From NCBI RefSeq assembly GCF_026745355.1, contig NC_079203.1:7135627-7199626 (forward strand): 64,000 nt of DNA. The letters run 5' to 3'. Below the pieces are notes generated by a model that was not told the DNA's origin, made no database searches, and saw nothing but the letters and a program-made list of their open reading frames with translations. Below, in pieces: positions 58,436 through 64,000 of the stretch (position 1 is the stretch's first letter; each line of letters starts with the position of its first letter). A program made the position numbers and the translations under genes. This stretch comes from Beta vulgaris subsp. vulgaris. Taxonomy: Eukaryota; Streptophyta; Magnoliopsida; Caryophyllales; Amaranthaceae.

Positions 58436-59027
58436 CTCCCTCTGTCCTAATTTATAGTGCTTGTATTCTATTTTGGGTGTCTCGAAATATTCTTCTTCTC
58501 ATCCTTCTATTTTTGAAATGGTACTTTATTCTTGTTTTAGGCTCATTTTTACATTGAAAGTTGTAGCCACATGGTCTACATTTAATATTTTCCATCGTTT
58601 TTCTATGGGAAGTTGTAGTCACATATATATTTGTACTTTCGAATCCAAATATTTATCTTTCCAATGCACAAACTTATCTTTCCAATGCAAGTACTATATA
58701 CTCCCTCCGTTCCAAATTATAAGGCATGTAAACCACTTTTACGCATATTAAGAATTTAGTTAGTTTTAGTTAGATTTGCATAGATAATAAGAATTGATAT
58801 TAAATATTGTATTGATAATAGAAAATAACCTATAATCTTATCTTGATAGTATAAAATTGCATTTAATTTTACATTGGTAATGTAAAACGCCTTATATTTT
58901 GAAACAAAAATTTTTAGCTAAAATGCCTTATATTTTGAAACAGATGGAGTATATTTAAAGCAAATGATAAGTTCCTTATTTCTCGTGCAAAATGAGAAAC
59001 AAGCACTATAAATTGTGACAGAGGCAG
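58436..59027. mobile_element. Stowaway-like MITE (level 2)
   Basis: The ends are CTCCCTCTGTCCTAATTTAT and, on the opposite strand, CTGCCTCTGTCACAATTTAT, continuing AGTGCTTGT on both sides. TA flanks both ends. Net length is about 341 bp without the inner element. Confidence 0.88.
58701..58949. mobile_element. Stowaway MITE (level 3, innermost), 249 bp
   Basis: The ends are CTCCCTCCGTTCCAAATTAT and, on the opposite strand, CTCCATCTGTTTCAAAATAT, continuing AAGGC on both sides. TA is duplicated at 58699-58700 and 58950-58951. Confidence 0.92.
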
Positions 59028-59104
59028 TACAAGAAAGTCAAAATAGATATTTGTGACTAGTGTCAAAAGTCAAAATGGTAGAACTAAAAAAAATGGAGGT
59101 AGTA

Positions 59105-60415
59105 TTAATCAAGTACTGAAAAAGAAATTCAGTTAAACTTAAAATGGTATAGAACTATAGATACAGCTTACCATGCACAAAAAGACAATTTCTTTCCTGC
59201 AAACTCATAAGTGATGTGCATAAATGTAATTGTGTACACGCATATGTGTCCACATTGCTCATAACTCTCAATTGAATTTTTTGTTACAATGTTTCCTGGC
59301 CTTGGAGATGCTATATGTCTAAGAAATACTTCTATAACTAAACCTTTCAACTCATGTATAATAGGAGTAATTAATAAAGATGAAAGAGGTCCACTTTTTA
59401 TCTGTCTTTAGAAAATCAACTCAAGATTTCTAAAAGTATAACAAACTCAACTGAATTCATTAACTAGCCCTCAGAAATTCAGATACATATACACATATAG
59501 CATTGCATGAGTTTACTCCTGATACCTAACACCAGTCACAACACAGATGAGCTGGAACTCAATGTAAAACCTAAAACAAACATCCAGAAAATAGAAGATT
59601 TAAGTACTTAAGCAATGAAGGTTAAACAAAAATCTAGGGTGAACACTGTACCCCCTCCCTGACACAAATGCATAACATAAATCAAAACCAAGCAGAGTAT
59701 TAATGATTAACGAATATGAGAAAGAAGAGAATTAAACTACACAAACTACTCCTCATATAATATCAGCGCAGAACCACTATGGCAATAGCATCAAAACAGT
59801 TAACCATTGTCCAGCAATGCCCAACAAAGGGGCACTCAATTCAGGAACTCGCGATTGGAAGCAAAACTTCTAACAAACTCCATTACATGATGCTTCAGGA
59901 GCCTGGAAACGCGGACCAGCTACGAACTACATGAGCATCATATACAAGCTTCTGTAGTGATTGCTACTAGATCATTACCATATCCTTAGGTTAATCAGCT
60001 AATCATTTACTAGCTAATTTCATTAAACTGATTCTATCCAATAACCTCCAGCTAAATCATACAACTTCGTTAACGGCGAAAAACATAATTGGTTACCCTA
60101 TGATCTATCACTCACTGTTGTCCTACTATAACTGACCAATTGAACCCAACAAACAAAATCAAATATCATTTTGTTTACATTACATCAAAGAACCACAAGC
60201 ATACAACTTCAAGAGTTAAACTCAATTATTCATTCATGTCAAAAAAATAATTAAGATAGATTGCAAGAAGAGAGAAAGACAACTTCCGAATATACAAGTT
60301 CAAATCAAAACCCATCACAGATTGTGAACCCCCAAAAATCTGGATTCTTTCATACACTAAAGAAAATTAAAAAAAAAAACTTACAATGTATTGTAAAATT
60401 AGTCCTACAACATAC
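59105..60415. other. Remainder of the mL54 5' UTR intron
   Basis: AT-rich, with no coding signal and no repeat with recognisable ends. Confidence 0.5.
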
Positions 60416-60570
60416 CTTCAATTTATTGGAATCGTTGAAAGAATCCTTTAATTTATTCTTTCTGACTCTTCTTATCTGCGAAAAGTAACTTGAATCGATG
60501 CTTGAAACACGAAAGGTAGACGGTAAAGTGTAATCTCTAATCTGTAACCTGTATAGAGAGATGAAATTTC
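60416..60570 (-). other. Probable 5' UTR exon of the mL54 gene
   Basis: On the minus strand AATTGAAG is followed by the donor GTATGTTG at 60415. The CAG acceptor at 57260-57262, just before the mL54 coding exon, is the natural partner. The 5' boundary is a guess from the promoter motifs at 60601-60660. Confidence 0.55.
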
Positions 60571-60600
60571 TCTGGGTTAACGCAAATTATATGGATTCCA

Positions 60601-60660
60601 GGGTTAGGGTTACAAACTTCTTTTATGTGTTTCTTTCCTTAAAAGAAATTGTGGCCCACC
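60601..60660 (-). promoter_or_regulatory. Telobox plus site II motif in the mL54 promoter
   Basis: On the minus strand TAACCCTAACCC (60601-60612, telobox type) lies about 40 bp downstream of TGGGCC (60653-60658, site II). This pair is the usual arrangement in plant promoters of ribosomal-protein and mitochondrial biogenesis genes, where telobox and TCP factors bind. It supports the gene start here. Confidence 0.65.
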
Positions 60661-60744
60661 TTGTGGGGGTAGAATAGTAGATGAAGAAAGTTCTATAAGT
60701 ATTAATGGGAAATTCTCAATGGTAGACTATTATTTTTGAGAATT

Positions 60745-61205
60745 CTCAATTCTCCCAACATTGCTCCACTCCAAAAGGCGCAATTCTAGCAAGGTAATGG
60801 ACGACAGTATTCCCATCTCTCTTAACATGATTGAAACTAATAGAATTAAAACTCGAACTTAAAGAAATGAAATCGCCTAAAATAGAATCTAAATCAGAAA
60901 AAAAAAAAAAAAAAAAAAAACAAAGTCGCTTTAGAGAGTCTTGAAATAACAACTAGGGCATCAGATTCCACAATCACATTCGACAGGCCGTGGGATTTTG
61001 CAAACGAACAACAAATAAGATGGCTTTACACTCCGCAACGTCTAGAGGCCAGCAAGCCCGTGGCCTTCGAACCCCCGCAAAGAGCACCTTATCCAACGAA
61101 TCTCGCGCAACAGCTGCAATGCTCACCTACCCATCCATGCCAAGGTGGGCATCTGTGTTAATTTTGACGGAGCCGACCGGAGGAGTGCACCATCGACTAG
61201 CACTT
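60745..61205 (-). pseudogene. RNase H-like (RVT_3 type) relic
   Basis: The minus strand reads PPVGSVKINTDAHLG (first catalytic Asp), VARDSLDKVLFAGVRRP, DVAECKAI (catalytic Glu), an ESDAL stretch in another frame, then ISFNHVKRDGNTVVHYLAR. These are the ordered motifs of the plant RNase H-like domain found downstream of LINE reverse transcriptases and in many stand-alone relics. Frameshifts, a stop after LGMDG and a poly(A) tract (60899-60920) break it. No reverse transcriptase is adjacent. Confidence 0.8.
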
Positions 61206-62229
61206 GCTGCTTTATGCGTGCAGGTAGGCCATAAATCCGAGTGGTGTATTTATTATACTCATCCACTTCAAGGGCGGATCTAGGATTTTGAATTTGGGGG
61301 GGTCCTAACTAAACCAAGTAAATAGACAAATGATCACAATACACAATTGAGAAGTTCAATTTTTTAACGATAAGAAAACTAAACTTTATTTTATTTGAGT
61401 TATTTATTAGATATACCTTTATTATATCGATATCATTGAAATATCAAAAAAAAATTATTTGTGCTCAGATGAAAGATTTAGCCAAATACCAAAATCCAGA
61501 GTTTCAAAAGCATTTTATGTTCCACTTGTTTATTATCTCATCCTCGCGATTCTTCTAAACCAAAGTACCCACTAGCACAATTACTTGCTTTGGAAAAATG
61601 AAAGTTTTAAAGTAGTATATTCTGCAATAAAGCACATAAACTTTCAAAATGACTGGTTCCTAATTTTGGTCTGACTATTGCATTTGGTTGCTAGACTAGA
61701 TAGACACTTCTTTACAGAGTGGTAAGCTCACAAAACTCTGAGTTCATTAATCACAGTCTGAGTTTGACTATTCTAAGCTCACAGAAGAGTGCAGCCCTGA
61801 TAATTACTGTGTTTCCTCAAACGCATTTCTGGTGGATCAATCTGACAAGAAGGATATCAGATGTAAGCTGAAAAGAGGAACCCGGATGAAAGACTTTCAG
61901 AAAGACATACTCCTGACCTTATCCAGGCATGAGATTCGAGAAGATATTAACATTCCATAATGCAGACTCAAACTTACCGACATAGCTATATCTTGATTTT
62001 GCATATTATAAACCCTAATTACCACAAAATCTTAAAAGAAATTATAAGAGAAAAAGCCCTAATTAATCAATACAGCAGACAAGAGAGCAAGATATAAATA
62101 GAAAATACATAGAATCGAAAATTCAGTCAATTACACATTCTAACCTAAAACAATATTTATAACTCAACCATCAAACAATATCGCAGCAAATTCATGGTAA
62201 AAAAATTAAGAATTGAGAAACTAACCTTA
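61206..62229. other. Unclassified stretch
   Basis: GGGCGGATCTAGGATTTTG with GGGGGGGTC (61272-61305) resembles a common end of degenerate plant transposons, but the other end was not found. Around 61780-61991 the minus strand has weak exon-like signals (see findings). No gene is supportable. Confidence 0.35.
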
Positions 62230-62360
62230 TAGATGAGATTTCGCAGTGTAGGAGGAGAGAGAAAGCTCGCGAGTGAGAAAGCTTGCGAGTCGCGATGTCA
62301 GTGAGAAAGCTCGAGGAGAGAGAAAGTCCAATGCGGAAGAGAGAGAAAGCCTAGTGTAAG
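62230..62360 (-). promoter_or_regulatory. Possible 5' UTR exon of an unidentified minus-strand transcript
   Basis: A CT-rich stretch on the minus strand with repeated GAGCTTTCTC words ends CATCTATAAG followed by GTTAGT, a donor-like site at 62229. Evidence is compositional only. Confidence 0.25.
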
Positions 62361-62460
62361 AAAGCAACTTTTTTTTATTTCAAATTGCAAGTTTTGATAT
62401 TGGATTTTAAAATCTCCAATATCGACTTATGTTTTAAGTAGGTTGAAATTGGGCTTAAAA

Positions 62461-63121
62461 TAATTGCATAATTTACATTATGCAAATCACTAAAACGAGA
62501 TTGATTTCTCCCCTCTCTCCTCTCTACTTTCAAAAACCCTAGCCTCCATTGTTGATTTTTAAAGGGGCTTCCATCGGTTTTTACCGTTGGAAAGCCCCCA
62601 CCTTTGCTTTTTTTATTTGTTTTTAGGTTTCCAATAACGATTTCTCCCTCGAAAGACAGGGTTTTCGATCTCCTTCGTAAGAAAAGGTTTTTCGATCTCC
62701 TTCGAAAGACAAGGTTTTTCGACCTCCTTCGAAAGACAGGGTTTTTCTCCTCTTTTAGAGGGGGAATTTCTACAGGTTACAATCCGGGATACTAGATCTA
62801 ATGGATTGCCGTGAAATTATTTTGTTGGTGAAGAATTATGCGGGATCACAAAGGTTATCAATTTTTCGAATACGGTCAGATGAATCCGACGGAAATCATC
62901 CTCACGGCTACAAGGGATCGTTAGATTGTCTCTCCAACAAGGCTGTATTTTCCAGTGATATAAGCGGGAGATGTTCCACATTGCAAGATTTGTTTGACGA
63001 TCGTAGTTTTTATGAAGGAAATTTTTGTTTGATTCAACTTATGTATTTGTTTGATTCGATTGCTTATGTAGATGTCGTATGACTTTTTATTAATGAATTA
63101 ATTTTACTGTTCAAAAAAAAA
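62461..63121 (+). mobile_element. Poly(A) retroposon C, 661 bp, with 21-bp target duplication
   Basis: An exact 21-bp direct repeat (AGGTTGAAATT...CTTAAAA) flanks it at 62440-62460 and 63122-63142. It has a CT-rich leader with AACCCTAGCC and ends TTATTAATGAATTAATTTTAC...poly(A). The long target duplication and poly(A) indicate LINE-machinery insertion. Positions 62660-62750 contain three to four copies of a CGATCTCCTTCGAAAGAC-type unit. There is no RT, and a 93-codon frame (62801-63082) is unrecognised. Confidence 0.85.
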
Positions 63122-63142
63122 AGGTTGAAATTGGGCTTAAAA

Positions 63143-63507
63143 CCAAAAAGGTGGAATTCAATTTGGTGTAGTTTTATACCATGTCTAAATAGTGAAGAGA
63201 GGTTCATTTAAGTTTAACAGAGTTAACAACCTAATTAATGTCAAACTCCTATTTTAAGAAGAAATTATCACTAATGTCATATATAGTAAATAAATCATAT
63301 CTTACGCCTAGCAATGGAAAAAAAAAAAGTTGAATCTATCATTGAGAATTCTAAAAAACAGGAGTCTACCATTAGAAATTTCCCAAAATTAAATTTACAA
63401 TTTGTCAAAGAAACAAACATGTACTTCTATGTCAATTAGATTGATTGGTTAAGAAATAGTCAAAATGAGACTTTGTTAGATTTGTCTAATTATTATATAA
63501 CTAGTTA
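63143..63507. other. Intergenic, AT-rich
   Basis: No gene or repeat boundary recognised. Confidence 0.5.
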
Positions 63508-63762
63508 TTAGGCCCGGGCTATGCCCCGGGTAAGAAAATTTTCATTTATTAATATTGTACTTTGATATGATAGCACTAAATACAACTTGGTCTAGTGGTC
63601 AAAACTTTAGTTCATGAACTTGAGGTCATGGGATCAAATCCTATACTATGCAATTTCTATTTTTTTTATTGTACATTCATTACATGAACTAAAACTCCCT
63701 AGGGAGAGCGCCACGTGGCACAGTTTCTGGTTTACGCACACCTTTTAATATATTAGTATAGA
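63508..63762 (-). mobile_element. Short non-autonomous Helitron, 255 bp, intact ends
   Basis: On the minus strand it starts TCTATACTAATATATTAAAA and ends with a GC hairpin (CCCGGGGCATAGCCCGGG) followed by CTAA, flanked by A and T. On the opposite strand a box A (TGGTCTAGTGG, 63588-63598) and box B (GGATCAAATC, 63631-63640) are spaced as in a tRNA promoter. Confidence 0.82.
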
Positions 63763-64000
63763 TTCTATGACATTAAAGTTTTATAATTTAATACACATAT
63801 AACTAAATATATCCCTTTAATGAGCCTTTTTTAAGATATTATAATTGAATTAAATCTATATGTGTCAAGCCTTTTAATGATATACAACTAAAAAAACGTA
63901 GATATTGTGTTTTATTACATAAAATGTTCAATTACTAACCTGAAATTAATATTTTCGTGATATAGTACACAAATTTAATGCAACACTTGCATTTTTGACA
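63763..64000. other. Intergenic, AT-rich
   Basis: No feature recognised up to the window edge. Confidence 0.5.

Larger units (their letters stand above)
57975..59102. mobile_element. Outer Stowaway-like MITE (level 1 of a nest)
   Basis: The ends CTATCTCTGTTTTTTTTAG and, on the opposite strand, CTACCTCCATTTTTTTTAG match and continue with TTCTAC on both sides; TA flanks each end (57973-57974, 59103-59104). It contains the two further MITEs listed next, and a fragment whose right end (GGATGGAAGGAG-TA) lies at about 58427. Confidence 0.78.

Noticed and set aside
61840..61930. C/D snoRNA candidate (GGATGAAA ... CTGA)
   Set aside because: Box C is imperfect, no terminal stem is visible, and no antisense element to rRNA could be recognised.

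Overview
This is plant nuclear DNA, most likely from a dicot. It is AT-rich and intron-containing, dense in transposable elements, and has three recognisable single-copy plant genes. A LINE whose ORF1 carries an RRM (BNR type, first described in beet) would fit Caryophyllales, but that family is widespread, so the species assignment is weak. The real genes are a glutaredoxin-like protein with a Cys-rich tail (13616-14467, +, one exon), an AGD11-type ARF-GAP with a C2 domain (about 20863-31735, -, nine coding exons as modelled) and the mitochondrial ribosomal protein mL54 (56858-57250, -, with an upstream 5' UTR exon near 60416). All three read without frameshifts. Splice sites were placed by eye, by matching GT/AG and reading phase to the protein family.

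Layout. 1-10677: a decayed Ty3/gypsy chromovirus (Tekay/Del type) on the minus strand, with its left LTR cut by the window edge. It abuts an older Tat-type LTR relic. 11640-12263: three Helitron-derived copies in a row. 13200-14470: the glutaredoxin-like gene. 17166-19516: a Tourist MITE beside a MULE, the MULE carrying a nested solo copia LTR. 20863-31735: the ARF-GAP gene; its introns hold a second MULE, a second solo LTR and a Tourist MITE. 32607-33455: a third MULE. 35640-48430: LINE relics in both orientations, split by a non-autonomous Tat-type LTR element that itself carries a CACTA insertion. 48695-56233: a SINE, two poly(A) retroposons, a CACTA element nested in a MITE, and three minisatellite arrays. 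56858-60660: the mL54 gene, whose 5' UTR intron holds Stowaway MITEs nested three deep. 60745-63762: an RNase H-like relic, a retroposon with a 21-bp target duplication, and an intact Helitron.

Most insertions are documented by their target-site duplications (TSDs), read directly: 9 bp for the MULEs, 5 bp for the solo LTRs, 3 bp for one CACTA, TAA for Tourist, TA for Stowaway, 14 bp for the SINE and 13-21 bp for the retroposons. I found no CRISPR array, rRNA or tRNA gene. The three genes do not form a pathway. The main interest is nested insertion history, plus a few element features I cannot match to descriptions I know: an acidic leader ORF before gag, Helitrons carrying a tRNA-like Pol III promoter, and poly(A) retroposons without a visible coding source.
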